Shown: positions 43,215-55,656, counted from the first letter of the stretch. The stretch: DNA of 64,000 bases from Ustilago trichophora (GCA_900323505.1 OOIN01000033.1:1-64000), one strand, 5' to 3'. The notes: a model not told the origin generated them from the letters alone. Numbers and translations are program-made.

Positions 43215-44535
43215 TATCCGTGCAATCTGTTGCATCTTGACATGCGTCGATCAGCTGTCAACAACCGACCACACCACTGCAGCGCTGCATTCGGCAACGA
43301 TTGTCGCCAACATCCTCTTTCCATTCCGTGAAAGATGTAGAGTCCATTACAATCGCATAGTGCTCATCGTGCGTATGCTGTCGACCGACGTCTACAAAAA
43401 CACAGCAGCAGATGGCCTTCGTGTCATGGACAGATGTGCAACAAGCGCGCCATTGTACATTACACAGACTACCCTGCAAGTTCATGGAATAGATGATCGC
43501 GTTGGAGGTCGCTGGACGGACTGGACGGACGAGGCGCAAGAAAAGGGGTGGCTGTTCCTGAGCGGTGTATGCAACTGCAAGCGCATGATCAGCTGAGCTG
43601 CAAGTCCTATCCAAGGTACTGTATGCAGCGAGCTGTCAATTCTACCACCACTTGCAGCGATCTGAGTTGCCAACAAACGCGATCGGCCCCGATCACAGTG
43701 TCGTCAACTCCGCCAAATAAGCCTACTGTGCAGCTACTGTACTGTACTAACACCCCCTGTAAACAGCCTCGGTAGCCGAGTTGAGAGCTCAGGATAAACT
43801 CGATGGCTTGGTTTCGCAACGTTTTTGGCGCAACTTTGTCATCGTCCAACGCAACAACCTGAAGAGGTCTCCTCCGTCGTAGTTGGCTGATGATGGAACG
43901 GACATCTATCAACCAGAAGATATGTCGAACATCGATGACATTCGCTTTTGTATCCGAGGAGCAGGATCAGACGAACCATGGTGAACTAAAAATTTGATTC
44001 AACTACTGTGCGTGACTTTATGCGCTACACGCGTGCTGGACAGAGACGTCATGACGGTGGCGGCCAACATTCTTCTTTTCTTCGGGACACTTGACAATCT
44101 CGTCACTCGGGAGCGACAGAAGCTTCCGGCTGTCCAACTGGAACCAGAGGCTCGGGTGGAACGGCCCGTCGACATGCCACGCGAACCAAACGAGCACGAT
44201 AGATGTTCACAATTAAAGGAAAATGGAAAAAAGTGCTACAAAATGCTTGCCCAAAAATCGCAGGAAATCAGAATCTGCGCTCGTGCAACCAAATGACTTG
44301 CGCTCTTCCACTCCTGATAGGCAATCAAACATGTACTCCCGAGGACTCGAGAGGAGCCCTCGTTCAACACACGTCACTGGCAAGACACGCAAGCGTGCTC
44401 AAACAAACGCGCGGAGAGCATGGTGCTCCAAAAAGTGCTTTCTTGTGTGTGTGTGTGTGTGTTTTTCTTTTTTTTATGCCGAAAGTGTGGATCTCGGAAA
44501 TAGGATCAATTCCTCCCATGTGCTAGCCGAGCCAG

Positions 44536-44560
44536 ATACAGTACTGTACAGCGCTGTATG
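44536..44560. repeat. CAGTA/TACTG short palindromic array
   Basis: TACAGTACTGTACAG followed by the related CGCTGTATGCAG; a degenerate member of the pentamer family. Confidence 0.65.
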
Positions 44561-47500
44561 CAGTGATTAGGCGAGATCTTGTCTTCGTGGCACCTTGCAC
44601 CATTCCAAAAGCCAGACGGTTCCTCTCAAGTGCCACTGACGCTCATGGGTCACTTGAGCATGCAGCGGAAGTTCCATGGGCTAGATTAGGGCATTCCTCT
44701 GGTCTCGGGTCACGGTCTCCGCCAAAGCGGTTACCGTCACGGGAACAAGGACTCGCAGCTCCGATGGCCCATACGTTGCCATGCTCGAGTGTGCTGTCCT
44801 TGGCAATGACGTCTCGTCACAGCTTATCATGTTGTGAAAGTGAGCGCGTTACTCAAATACATCCAGATGCCCTGAAATTGCCATGTTTGTGCTTCAGTGG
44901 CGACCGAATCTTCGTAACCGTGATAGCCAACACGTCAAGGGGAGCGACGACGAGCTTTCATGCAAATGCATAGACACAGGCAAGAAAGCGTCCGAGTCAC
45001 CATTTGCAAGCTGACGTACGCTTTTCACGCATCATCGGAAACGGTTGCCAAGTGGGTTTAGCAGCGCCAGATGGCTATGGATTCCGGTCGAATGCATCTT
45101 TTCCGAAATCTCGGACAGAATCCACAACTCGGCGAGCCTGAATCTTGCTCGGTTCCGGTTGGTTCACGCTAGTGTTATCCTAGGACAGCGATCGCAGCAG
45201 CTAGTGTAGCTTCAGCATCCATGTATGCCCGATGTCCTTTCAGATCTCCTCGGATAAAGATGCAAGAGGCCAACTCTGAACAAGCAAAACCAAAATCCCG
45301 ATTCCTAAGAGATCTGTCGGACTATGAAAGATACCTCTAGCTTCGCAAAGCGGAGCTTGGAATATTGACATGATTCGGCTCAGTGCGAAAGAGGGTCAAG
45401 CCACCCTCTAGCGCTCGCACCATGATTTGTTCGCTGAGACTGGTACAATAACAGTCATCATCTTCGTACTCTCGACACCACTTTTCGCACTAGCGCTCAT
45501 CATTTCAGCTCGGCAACCACACATTATTGCCGTTTTCCATTTTCCATTTTTTTCTTTCTTTTTTTTTTGTGGCTATTTTCAGGCACTTTCCCTCGCTCCC
45601 GTTTTCCACTTCCGCTTGTCTGTTCCTGATCGGAAGTGGTTAAAGTTGGGCCAAAGGGGTTCTTGATGATACAGAATTGCACCCTTCCAACACGAGCCAT
45701 CAGATGTTGATGCACGTTTGCATTCACACTCAGCTCCATTGTTCCGTAGGAATGTGGTTGTCCATTGGATGAGGTTGCACATTGAACTGTCGAAATGCGA
45801 TCCATCTATGGGCTAGCCCTTTGGCATCATTGGCAACGCTTCGGGACCGGTCAACTTTGCAGTGACGCTCGTTGGCAGCCTTTTGGCCTTCATACTACAT
45901 ACTATAATTGCGGGACTGAGTATTGTCATGTAGAAAGAGCAAACATCGCAATTCGAAGCATCCGCAATGAGCTGCTGCAGCGAATTCATCGGGTCGAATT
46001 TGCAGCTTTTTGTGTCTTTTGATTGCGATGGGCTTTATCCGCGGATGTCACGCACAAACTGGCGTGACGATTTTGCTGATTGCGCCGTGAATCCGGTTCG
46101 CTTCTCTCATCTCATATTGCTTGCTTTATGCGATCTTCATCGCCCCATTCTCGCTCATCGCTAACCGACAATGTAGCTCTGACATTTCCTGCTCTTTGTC
46201 CCACCCCATGTCCATCAGCTTCTAATTCCAGACGGAAAGCTTGGCTGTCAACTATGCTGACGTCCACCTAGTCTCTGTGATCACGAGCATGGCTGGAACG
46301 AGGCGGCATGATTCTGTGTCCATCCCAAGCGCCCTCTTGGCGGCATCAACATGTCCGTGCTCCGACTCCATCAGAATGCGGACATGCATGCACTTGAACC
46401 TCTTGCGATTTGTTTTTCCGCGACAGAAATGCAGGCGTTGGAATCCGTCACTGCTGTCAAGCGAGTCTGATCTCAACATCTGTTGCAGCAATGACACAAG
46501 CCAGCCGCTGGCGCTGGCGGCCCAGCTCCATGTTTCACTATCCAAGCGATGCCAATCCTGTGCGCTTGTGCAGTCGCATCCACAGTCACAGCGATGAGAG
46601 ACAGTTGATGGGATTAGGAAGCCTTTTTCACAATTCAAGTTCCGACCATGCAGCCCTTGCTCCTCTCCAAGATACTGGTGCAAGAGGAGCTGACATGCGA
46701 GTCCACTGTCCACGCCCTAGCCGGCTCGATTTGGTTCTCCGCTGCGATTTGCGAGAGTGGACACATCCCGCTTCCTCGCCTTGCGTCGTCGACTTAGTTG
46801 CTTTGCCCTTCCCTCCGGAGCCCCTGCTGTCCAATTTCGACGATACCCTTTCAACCAAGCTCCCCTCAAGAAAACCTTTCGGTACTGGCACCAACTGACC
46901 ATTTTTGTGCACTCTGCCGTTGCCTGCCGCTTCCTCGCTCCTGTCCGCTCAGCACACGACGCGCGATTGCGTTCGAGGCAAAGGCGACAAGCATCCTTGA
47001 TCTCATCTCTGCCCGTTCCATGGTGTCTTGTCGACGCCATTGTCCGTGCGTGTTCTCGCATGCCTCCCTAGTTTCCTAGTCGCCCTCCTTCCTCTCGTCC
47101 TCCTGCTGCTGCTTCTCCTCGCATAAACAGAAGTGTGTCGATTCTTTCCCTTGGTCCGGTCTGCGATTCTTCCTCCGCCCCTATGCATGACGCCTCTCCA
47201 TCCGTGGATGCCAGGGCCATCGCCACCAGGCGAGGCTTCCATGTTTTGCTTCTTGCCTATCCACCCGACACAATCGCCCCGGAAAATTTCATGAGGCGCA
47301 TCTGACCCTTGAACAACTTTATCCTGGCTGCTTGTCGACTCTCACTTTTTCACTCCGACGCAGCTGCTCATGTGTTTGTCTGGATGGGATCCTTTTCAGC
47401 TCTGCAAGCGTCTCTGACCTGACTCTTTAACGCATGTGACCTGCTTCTTCCACTTCTTCTATCAGAGCGCCGTCAAGCTCAGCAGCAATGGCGCTTCCGA

Positions 47501-48977
47501 TGTCCGTATTTGTTGTCGATGGTCTCAGTGTGCTTTATTGTCATCGCTCGTCCTCCGCCTTGCCTCAGTTCATGCCGAGTATCACCTCTCTCCACCCTGC
47601 TGCAACACCACCGGCCCTCCTTTTGGTTTGGCTACACCTCTTTGCGAGACGCATCTGCTGAAGTCATTCTCACCGAGGTCTTCGTTGGTTGCTGTGCTTC
47701 CACCATCGTCGTGTTCCGGCGTTGTCAGATCTCCTCTCTCAGCTGGTTGGCAGTCTTGTTCCTTTTAACAGCCGCTCCCGCCAAGCTTCCTCTGCAGCTT
47801 TATCCTGGACCCACAGCATTGTCGCTAACCTTCGGCGACTTTGCTGCCGTTCTCTTTCCTTCCTCCTTGTAGCTCACTCGTTTTTCGTTTCCTGGCTTTG
47901 TTCAAAGCTGGCATCGTCACCGTCCCCGTTCCTCCCGACTCCGGTATAGTGTTGTCACAATACGTTGCAAATTTTTCCGGCGCTCCTAGCCGCCATCTAC
48001 CAAGTGGCCTTGTTCGCCAGGTTTTAATGCAGTCCGGTGCACGCATGTAAAAGGCATGCATATCGGTCCCCTTACCATGGAACACCCTCACCCCAAGATT
48101 ATTCATTCGCTCCTCACTTTCCTCAGTCACCCGCATCTTGCTCTCTAGCATTCGTACACAGATAGCGCCGCCCCGTTCTTTCGCTTCTCCGAGCGAAGTT
48201 ATTCTCGTCTTCTTCTCTCGTTTGTCTTTGGCCTCCTCACGTCACCCATTTGCCGGCGTTTGTTTGCGTGCCTGCGTCCATTAACACGCTTCCATACAAG
48301 GTCTTTGATTCATGTTTTCTCCCTTTCACCACATTTCCCACGCCACTTGCACATGTTAGAGATCCTTCAAAGCTAGGGTTACATATTGGAGCCACCTTTC
48401 TCAGCTTCGTTGGCAACATACCCCAACTCCTGTTGCAGCAGTCGCAAGTTTTCCTCATACATACGTCGAAGGCGCAAGTCAGACTACCACAGTCCTGACG
48501 CTATCGTCGCCAAACTCTTTCCAAGGAGTGTCGATCCTCATCCACATTCTTTTCACCATCAGATCAAGGAACGGAGCCGCCTTTAACTCTGTCCCTTCGC
48601 CACTGACGCCATTATCTGCACTGGTCGACAGAGGATTCGACGAGGGACGTTGAATCTGGGAGCGACACAGTCTTGCTTTCGCACCGCCTGCATCAGCACG
48701 TATTTGTTCAACAACGCAGCCTTCATAGATTCCGCTTGATTCTCGACACCGCTGTAAATGCCAACCAAACACGAGCTGCTTGGTCATTGCGACATCCCCT
48801 ATTTTTCAGACCAAGCTGTACTCAAATCAACAGGTCTTCACCTGTCGACATCCTCACTGTCTCGGTCTTAGCATACAAAGCTTTACTTTCATAGGGAGGA
48901 GGTAGCCATACACTGCTTCCCTCCCTTGAAGCTCCGATCCACCTTAGGTTCTCTTCAGAACCGGATCCGTCGTCAGC

Positions 48978-51900
48978 ATGCCCGAAGATGCTCCCAGCTA
49001 CATCCAGGCTTCATCGAGCTCGGCGCGAATGGACACAAAGGAGGACCTACCCGCCGCCAGTAGTGCATCTGATGGCGTCGCGGATCTATCAAAGGTCCGG
49101 GAAATCTACTATCCATGCTTTGGTAACGTAGACGCCATGTCGTATTGCGAGGCGCGCATGTATGGTCTCAGCTTCCGACGGCTGCACGACGAATGGGTCG
49201 TGATGGGCAAACCTCAAATAGATACCAGCCATTGGCCACGTATGATTGGGCATCGTGGATTACCCACATCGCCCGAAGACCTCGTCAACGCGGCCGAATA
49301 CTACGATCGAAAGCTGTTCAGCCAAGTGATGTTGGTGGCACAGGGCAAACCAGCCAATCGTGATCGGCCTCTGGATGATTTTGTGGTGTCGATGGTGACG
49401 GTTGCGGCCGTCATCAATGCCGACTTTGTAACGTATCGCCTGGTACGGGACCAGCCAACTGTCGAGGAAGCGATCGCTCAGCGCACATGGCATCATCATT
49501 TTACCACATTCCTACAAGACTCGATTCGCTTCTTTTGCATCGAAAGGAGGGTGTGTGATCGACTAGGACCACACGACTGCATCATCCCGCTCCTTTTTGG
49601 ACAGGCGCATTCCATGTCCTTGCCAACGTTGCTGGAGACCTTTGCATACCAGGTAGAAATCTTTCAAAATCTCTTCCCCAACTTTGGCGAACACATCAGC
49701 CGCTGTGCCGAAGCGCAGCCCCAGCAACCATGGACGTCACCGTCGGGTATCGCAAGTCCCTATGCTGGCAGCACAGACACTGGTCCACATCAGGGCCTAG
49801 AACCCTACGACAGGACCTCAAGCCAAGATCAGACTTATTCGACAGAAGAACGACGCTTTCAGTACGAAGGAGAAGAACGTAGCTTCAGAACAGACGTCGA
49901 CAGCAATCAGCAGCAAAATTTTGGCGCTAAACGACGGCTGATTGTAGCGATGGTTCCTGGCGAGGTAAAGCAGCGAAACGATACCTTTGCCGCCAATATC
50001 GACTCGGCGATCCGCTGTGATGTCCCACTCGACAAAGTGGTCAGCTTGATCGACTCGAAACTGTCAATTTCGACGTCGACATCTGCCTCGTCCGCATCCA
50101 CACCACTTTCCATCACAACGACAGTACCGATTCCGGCTCCTCATCCCGGTAGTGAAGTGTCTCGACGAACATCTGTGCCCTCCTCAGATTCGGAATGGCC
50201 AAAGCGGCGGCGGGGAGAAGCGAGTAACAGTGCGACGGAAGACGGAGGAGCAGATATTGATTCGTCGAATCTGACTCTCCGTCCACCGTTACAATCCCAT
50301 GCCTCATGGTCAGGAGGTATGCCGGGACGATCGACTTCCGAGGAGCACAACACCATCACGCCGGAAGAAGCATTGGCTGCACATCAAGGTCGAGCTCACA
50401 ACAGCTCGGCATACTCGTACTTTAGCTCTCTCCCTACTACACCCACCGAGCTGATTTCTCCCACTTCTCTCATTCCGGCGCAAGAGGGGCATGCATCTAC
50501 GGACAGGAGGACGTACCGTTCGAACACAGGCCTGATCCCACTGACATCGTCTTCAGATCCGGACTCTCGCAAGCGAACGAGGGCAGAACAAAATCGAGAG
50601 AAGATGAAAGCTTACCACAGGAGGGTTATGCAACAGAGGGAGGCTCTGACAAGCGTGCTCACAGACATGTCGGCGCACGTTGGTGCGATTCCTATGTCTT
50701 CGATGAGGGCGGGAGCTGGGTCTTTACCGGGCTTGATTGGTGGCGATGGCGCTGCTTCGATCAGAATGATGGAAGTTGCGCCAAGGGACGGGACCATGAG
50801 CTCCTTTGGGCGCAGCACCCAAGAGCAGACTTGGTCGGTTTCGCTGCGCAACAAACAGAAACAAGAGTCAAAAGCGAGACTTCGCAAGCGCGAGATCGAT
50901 CAGGTCCATGAACTGGGTCTGTACGCTAATTATGCAACGGCTATCCTTGGGCGCTCTTCCAAATCGGGCCCATTGGCGACAACGGGAGCCAGCAGTCGGC
51001 TGAACGACGAAGCAAAGAGTCCTTCGACTTCCTGGCGCCAGCTACATGCACATCAAGTGGCCGAAGCCGACGTGCACATGTCACAAGCCATCTTGCGTGT
51101 CTTTTTGAGGCATCGACCGACATGGATCGCACTCATCTCGGCAGAGCAGAGGCTAGCGACCGAGGTTGCCAAGCTGTCGCCCAAGACGGAAGAGGTGCAA
51201 TCGCTTCAAGCCGAAGGAAAGGATGCAGATGGCACTTCTACAGGGAAGGGAATCAAAGCACTGATTGACCGTCTCCAGATGGAGGAGAGGGCGGGTACGC
51301 TGGCTATCTCTACAGCTGAAGCCACGACATCTCTTCCGGGAGGCCCTCTGTATGATCATCAGAATCAACTTGCTCGGGGAAACGCAGGGATGTACACATC
51401 TGCATTGATCACGGGAGGCGGAGCAGATGGAACGTCGAGGGCGGCCGCAGCAGCAACTCAGCAATTTGCAGGGCAAGGCACATTTAGCCAGCCAGGCTTA
51501 ATGGAAGGCGGCACGCTGATTCTGTCACCAGGCGCGTCGGATTATGAAGTGGCGGTTTCGCCGTCTGGGGTGACGCGTGCGGCGGGCGTAGACGAGGGAT
51601 CAGACTACTTTGCTCAAGAGCGAAGGCGGCACGGAAGCCGTTATTCGGGAGGTAGCGATCCAGGGTCGGCATCGGTGCTGGCGGTCCCGATGGCGACAGG
51701 CTACAGTGCCGAGCAAGCAGGTGCGCAGATTGGGCGCATGTCGCAGCTGGGAGGATATCGAAGCCTAGACTCAGCAGCCGGGTCTGGCATGGCGCCAAGC
51801 GTATTGTCGTCCCACACGAGCTATGGCTACAACACGTTGTACGCTGGCGAAGGATCGCAGCAACGGATGGGAGCTCAGGAACTGGAGAGACAAAGCCAAA

Positions 51901-52337
51901 GGCCGATGGGCGCGGGGATGCAACCATCTCAGGCAGCGTCTTCGATGCAGGAGATGCAGTTACGCGTGTCGACACCCTACGATGGGCGTGGGTACGGCCA
52001 GACGATGATGCACGCGGCACCAGGATCTCGCGTCGACGCCGCTGCTGCGCTGTACCACACCCAGCCTTTGCAAGCTCAACCTTATGAATATCAGCAGCAC
52101 GGGTCATCGCAAGGCGGAGCCCAAGCATCAGGCGAACAACAGCACCACCAGCAGCGGCACCACCAACAACAACAACAACAGCAGCAGCAGCACCAACAAC
52201 AAGCGCATGGGTTGCAAGCTCCTTCGCCCTCGATGCTACAATACCGATCAGGCCAGCCCGGGACTCCGCAGTACCCACCACGCAATCCACAACAGTATCC
52301 TTACAATCATCAGCCAGGATCTTATGGCGGACCGTAG
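48978..52337 (+). CDS. Large Q/S-rich protein of unknown function, possibly a regulator
   Basis: Single-exon ORF of 1119 residues that I do not recognise. About residues 35-230 look folded and conserved-like: VREIYYPCFGNVDAMSYCEA, FFCIERRVCDRLGPHDCIIP and a Cys/His/Trp-containing region. The middle is Ser/Thr/Pro-rich. Two basic, helix-prone segments follow: RKRTRAEQNREKMKAYHRR (about 530-550) and KQKQESKARLRKREIDQVHE (about 627-646). They resemble basic regions of DNA-binding proteins but do not fit the bZIP or bHLH consensus. The last 100 residues are Gln/His/Tyr/Pro-rich with a CAA/CAG-encoded polyQ run near 52166-52204. This layout is typical of fungal transcriptional regulators; that is inference. 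The pyrimidine-rich region upstream suggests a long leader. The start ATG at 48978 is the first in frame after the leader. Confidence 0.75.
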   Translation: MPEDAPSYIQASSSSARMDTKEDLPAASSASDGVADLSKVREIYYPCFGNVDAMSYCEARMYGLSFRRLHDEWVVMGKPQIDTSHWPRMIGHRGLPTSPEDLVNAAEYYDRKLFSQVMLVAQGKPANRDRPLDDFVVSMVTVAAVINADFVTYRLVRDQPTVEEAIAQRTWHHHFTTFLQDSIRFFCIERRVCDRLGPHDCIIPLLFGQAHSMSLPTLLETFAYQVEIFQNLFPNFGEHISRCAEAQPQQPWTSPSGIASPYAGSTDTGPHQGLEPYDRTSSQDQTYSTEERRFQYEGEERSFRTDVDSNQQQNFGAKRRLIVAMVPGEVKQRNDTFAANIDSAIRCDVPLDKVVSLIDSKLSISTSTSASSASTPLSITTTVPIPAPHPGSEVSRRTSVPSSDSEWPKRRRGEASNSATEDGGADIDSSNLTLRPPLQSHASWSGGMPGRSTSEEHNTITPEEALAAHQGRAHNSSAYSYFSSLPTTPTELISPTSLIPAQEGHASTDRRTYRSNTGLIPLTSSSDPDSRKRTRAEQNREKMKAYHRRVMQQREALTSVLTDMSAHVGAIPMSSMRAGAGSLPGLIGGDGAASIRMMEVAPRDGTMSSFGRSTQEQTWSVSLRNKQKQESKARLRKREIDQVHELGLYANYATAILGRSSKSGPLATTGASSRLNDEAKSPSTSWRQLHAHQVAEADVHMSQAILRVFLRHRPTWIALISAEQRLATEVAKLSPKTEEVQSLQAEGKDADGTSTGKGIKALIDRLQMEERAGTLAISTAEATTSLPGGPLYDHQNQLARGNAGMYTSALITGGGADGTSRAAAAATQQFAGQGTFSQPGLMEGGTLILSPGASDYEVAVSPSGVTRAAGVDEGSDYFAQERRRHGSRYSGGSDPGSASVLAVPMATGYSAEQAGAQIGRMSQLGGYRSLDSAAGSGMAPSVLSSHTSYGYNTLYAGEGSQQRMGAQELERQSQRPMGAGMQPSQAASSMQEMQLRVSTPYDGRGYGQTMMHAAPGSRVDAAAALYHTQPLQAQPYEYQQHGSSQGGAQASGEQQHHQQRHHQQQQQQQQQHQQQAHGLQAPSPSMLQYRSGQPGTPQYPPRNPQQYPYNHQPGSYGGP

Positions 52338-53352
52338 AGAAGCCACAACCCGAACATTGCATAGTAGCAGGACTCTTTTCATGTCGATAGTGCGGCCGAA
52401 GGGAAATGGATGTTGTTTCCGTGGATGGAGGCGCTAGCACAAAATACAGCCGGTAGCATCGAGAACCATCATCACGACATGAATTGTGGATCGCAACGGA
52501 AAGATTCACGGGGTAATGCAGTTTGGGACAACGAGTCACTCTGTGGTTGGACTGGCGTGAGCGTGTGTAATCGACCCAAGATACACAGGCATGATCGGAA
52601 TTGTTCTCGAACGTAAAGATTGCTAGGTGAGACCAAAACTGTTGAGACGGGACAGCCTCTGAGCGACGTATAAAATGGCCAGCGAGGATGGATACTGTTT
52701 GGAACGAATGGCAAGATGCAAGTTTGTGTGGGGAGGTTGAACGATGAGCATGAGAGTGGGTCAAATCGCCCGAAGAGATCCGAGGCCAAGATGTCAAGAG
52801 ATGAGATATTTTTGACATTTCCAACGATTCTGATTGGCCGGGGCTGGGGGTTCTAGGCGCGTCATTGCTGCGGGTGACTCGATACGATGCAGCGAACAAA
52901 CCGAGTGATTTCTTGACCAAGGTTGTTAGGTTTTGCGTTGTCTTTGGAGGGGCTCAGTAGAGGTTCAGCCTTGAAGCTCCAGTATGTGGCTACCACGATA
53001 CTATGCGTTGATGGGTGGATGATGTTTGTGTGTGCCACAGGGGTTTGGCGACAAGGCGGTGGTGGGTTGGTGTGGGTCTGTACAGTGCGTATTTTCGTAT
53101 TTGGACGATTTGACGCATTTCCGCTTGAGTCCTATTTCCAAGGCGAGAAGAAGTGGCAATTTAGAGCAGATTCAACGTGAAATGGGGCGGCGACGCATTC
53201 CAACAGTCACCCCGACCGTGCGTCACATTAGCGGCGGCGGTCAGACACACACTCAGAGACTTGGGATTGAAAAAGGAAAGCCTTTGAACCCGCTGCCACA
53301 TTGTACCTCGTCGTTCTACCATCATCTTGTCCCCATTCTCACAATCTCAACG
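52338..53352. other. Intergenic region upstream of LEU1
   Basis: About 1 kb between two + genes. A frame open from 53026 into LEU1 has no family similarity before the LEU1 ATG and is leader. A TGACTC core at 52875-52880 matches the Gcn4/Cpc1 amino-acid-control site core, which would fit an amino-acid biosynthesis gene, but a single 6-mer is weak evidence. No CCGG-N4-CCGG Leu3-type site seen. Confidence 0.45.
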
Positions 53353-55656
53353 ATGGCGCCCAAGACTCTGTACGAAAAGATTTTTGATTCTCACCTCGTT
53401 CACGAGGAGGCCGATGGCACTTGCCTCATCTACATCGACCGTCACCTTGTTCACGAGGTCACCTCGCCACAAGCCTTCGAGGGTCTCCGCAACGCCAATC
53501 GCAAAGTCCGCCGAACCGACTGCACCCTCGCCACCGTCGACCACAACATTCCCACTGCCTCGCGCAAGTCGTACAAGGACACAAAGTCTTTCGTCGAGCA
53601 GGCCGATTCCAGAACTCAGTGTCTCACCCTTGAGGAGAATGTCAAGGCCTTTGGTCTCACTTTCTTTGGTCTCTCGGACAACCGACAGGGTATCGTCCAC
53701 ATTATCGGTCCCGAGCAGGGCTTTACGCTTCCCGGCACCACAATCGTCTGCGGTGATTCGCACACTTCGACGCACGGTGCCTTTGGCGCTCTCGCCTTCG
53801 GTATCGGCACTTCCGAAGTAGAGCACGTACTCGCCACACAGACGCTTCTCCAGAAGCGTGCCAAGAACATGCTCATCCAGGTCGACGGCGAGCTTTCGGA
53901 GGGTGTCACCTCAAAAGACATTATTCTCCACATCATCGGCATCATCGGTACCGCCGGTGGTACAGGACATGTCATCGAGTACGCTGGTTCCGCCATCCGA
54001 GCTCTCTCGATGGAAGGCCGAATGTCAATCTGCAACATGTCGATCGAGGCTGGTGCCCGAGCCGGTCTCATCGCTCCTGACGAGATCACTTACGAGTATA
54101 TCAAAGGTCGTCCTCTTGCTCCCAAGGAGGGCAAAGCCTGGGATCAGGCTCTCGCCTACTGGAAGTCGCTCCCCAGCGACGAGGGTGCCCAATATGACAC
54201 AGTCATCAAGATCGATGCCAAGCACATTCCTCCCACCGTCACCTGGGGCACCTCGCCACAGGACGTCGTCGCCATCACCGGCACCGTCCCCGACCCCAAG
54301 AACGCCAAGAACGAAGCCGAGGCTAAAGCTTGGACCCGCGCCCTCGAATACATGGGCCTCGAGGCCAACACGCCCATGGAGAAGATCAAGATTGACAAGG
54401 TCTTTATCGGATCCTGCACCAACGCCCGTATCGAAGATCTCCGCGCTGCCGCCCGCGTCCTCCACGGCCGCAAGGTTGCCGAGGGACTCTACTGCATGCT
54501 TGTCCCCGGTTCCGGTCTGGTCAAGAAGCAGGCTGAAGCCGAGGGTTTGGACAAGATCTTCCAAGCCGCCGGTTTCGACTGGAGAGAAGCTGGATGCTCC
54601 ATGTGTCTCGGTATGAATCCTGACCAACTCGCTCCCGGTGAGCGTTGCGCTTCCACCTCGAACCGAAACTTTGAAGGCCGACAGGGTGCCGGTGGACGAA
54701 CCCACCTCATGTCGCCCGCCATGGCTGCTGCCTGTGCCGTCACTGGTTACCTGACCGACGTGCGCAAGGTCGTCGGCGATTCCGCTGCCAAGGTTGGCTC
54801 CGAGGCCGCCAAGCCCGAGTTTGAAATCCAAGTCTCGGATCCCAAATCGTACCTCGTCGACGCTACCCCAGCACCCGCCCCTACCAACGCCGAGGTCGCC
54901 ACAGATGAGGACAAGATTCGCGACATCCCCGCATCCCAGATCTCCACCGCCGGCGCAGGCATGGAAAAGTTCACCGTCCTCACCGGTATCGCCGCCCCCC
55001 TCGAGCGCTCCAACGTCGATACCGATCTGATCATCCCCAAGCAATTCCTCAAGACCATCAAGCGCACCGGTCTCGGCTCGGCACTTTTCTGGCCCATTCG
55101 CTACGACCCCAAGACTGGCGAAGCTGATCCGTCGTTTGTTCTCAACCAGAAACCTTATGACCAATCCAAGATCCTCGTGGTCACGGGACCCAACTTTGGC
55201 TGCGGTTCTTCCCGTGAGCACGCTGCCTGGTCTCTGCTCGACTTTGGCATTCGCGCAGTCATCGCCGAGTCGTTTGGAGACATTTTCCGCAACAACCTCA
55301 CCAAGAACGGTCAGCTTCCCGTCGCCCTTTCCAAGTCTCAAATTCAACGTCTTACCCAAGACGCAAAGGCGGGCAAAGAGATCACCGTCGACCTTGAGAA
55401 CCAGGTCGTGATTACTGCAGATGGCACTGAAAAGTTCCCCTTCGAAACGCCCGAATTCACCCGTCACTGTCTCATCAATGGTCTTGACGATATCGCCCTG
55501 ACCCTGCAGAAGGACGCAAAGATTACGGAATTTGAGACCAAGAGGTCAACTCAGACTCCTTGGCTTGACGGTTTCGGTTACAAGGCCGGCAAGATTGACG
55601 GCGTCGTAGCTGCCGCAAAGGGAATTGTTAACAAGGTTGCTGGTACCGAGTGGTAA
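53353..55656 (+). CDS. LEU1: 3-isopropylmalate dehydratase (isopropylmalate isomerase)
   Basis: Single-exon ORF of 767 residues from ATG 53353, beginning [20 protein letters not shown], close to the usual fungal length (yeast Leu1 is 779). It catalyses the second dedicated step of leucine synthesis, isomerising 2- to 3-isopropylmalate. It is an aconitase-family enzyme with the bacterial LeuC and LeuD parts fused. The [4Fe-4S] ligands are Cys355 ([14 protein letters not shown]), Cys415 and Cys418 ([14 protein letters not shown]). The N-terminal part shows [20 protein letters not shown], and the C-terminal LeuD-like swivelling domain [20 protein letters not shown] is complete. No mitochondrial presequence is visible, consistent with a cytosolic enzyme. 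Third codon positions are strongly C-biased, as in highly expressed genes. Confidence 0.97.
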   Translation: MAPKTLYEKIFDSHLVHEEADGTCLIYIDRHLVHEVTSPQAFEGLRNANRKVRRTDCTLATVDHNIPTASRKSYKDTKSFVEQADSRTQCLTLEENVKAFGLTFFGLSDNRQGIVHIIGPEQGFTLPGTTIVCGDSHTSTHGAFGALAFGIGTSEVEHVLATQTLLQKRAKNMLIQVDGELSEGVTSKDIILHIIGIIGTAGGTGHVIEYAGSAIRALSMEGRMSICNMSIEAGARAGLIAPDEITYEYIKGRPLAPKEGKAWDQALAYWKSLPSDEGAQYDTVIKIDAKHIPPTVTWGTSPQDVVAITGTVPDPKNAKNEAEAKAWTRALEYMGLEANTPMEKIKIDKVFIGSCTNARIEDLRAAARVLHGRKVAEGLYCMLVPGSGLVKKQAEAEGLDKIFQAAGFDWREAGCSMCLGMNPDQLAPGERCASTSNRNFEGRQGAGGRTHLMSPAMAAACAVTGYLTDVRKVVGDSAAKVGSEAAKPEFEIQVSDPKSYLVDATPAPAPTNAEVATDEDKIRDIPASQISTAGAGMEKFTVLTGIAAPLERSNVDTDLIIPKQFLKTIKRTGLGSALFWPIRYDPKTGEADPSFVLNQKPYDQSKILVVTGPNFGCGSSREHAAWSLLDFGIRAVIAESFGDIFRNNLTKNGQLPVALSKSQIQRLTQDAKAGKEITVDLENQVVITADGTEKFPFETPEFTRHCLINGLDDIALTLQKDAKITEFETKRSTQTPWLDGFGYKAGKIDGVVAAAKGIVNKVAGTEW

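Larger units (their letters stand above)
42315..48977. other. 6.7-kb gene-poor interval with TACTG arrays and a pyrimidine-rich 3' part
   Basis: No ORF here has a recognisable domain, and most of the longer ones start at non-ATG codons. Simple repeats: TACTG arrays at 42613-42651, 43173-43214, 43733-43748 and 44536-44560, and GT runs at 42754-42782 and 44443-44462. From about 46800 to the ATG at 48978 the + strand is markedly C/T-rich over about 2 kb without being repetitive. That looks like a long transcribed leader (possibly with introns) of the downstream 1119-residue gene. Small upstream ATGs occur throughout. Lineage-specific short genes or non-coding RNAs cannot be excluded. Confidence 0.5.

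Noticed and set aside
51484..52920. 478-codon ORF on the - strand antisense to the orphan regulator
   Set aside because: It overlaps low-complexity coding sequence of the + gene and has no domain.
53026..53352. N-terminal extension of LEU1 in an open frame
   Set aside because: The extension has no similarity to the family, while [12 protein letters not shown] at 53353 matches the normal start of fungal isopropylmalate isomerases.
54025..55467. 480-codon ORF on the - strand antisense to LEU1
   Set aside because: The LEU1 frame carries all aconitase-family motifs; the antisense frame is a codon-bias artefact.
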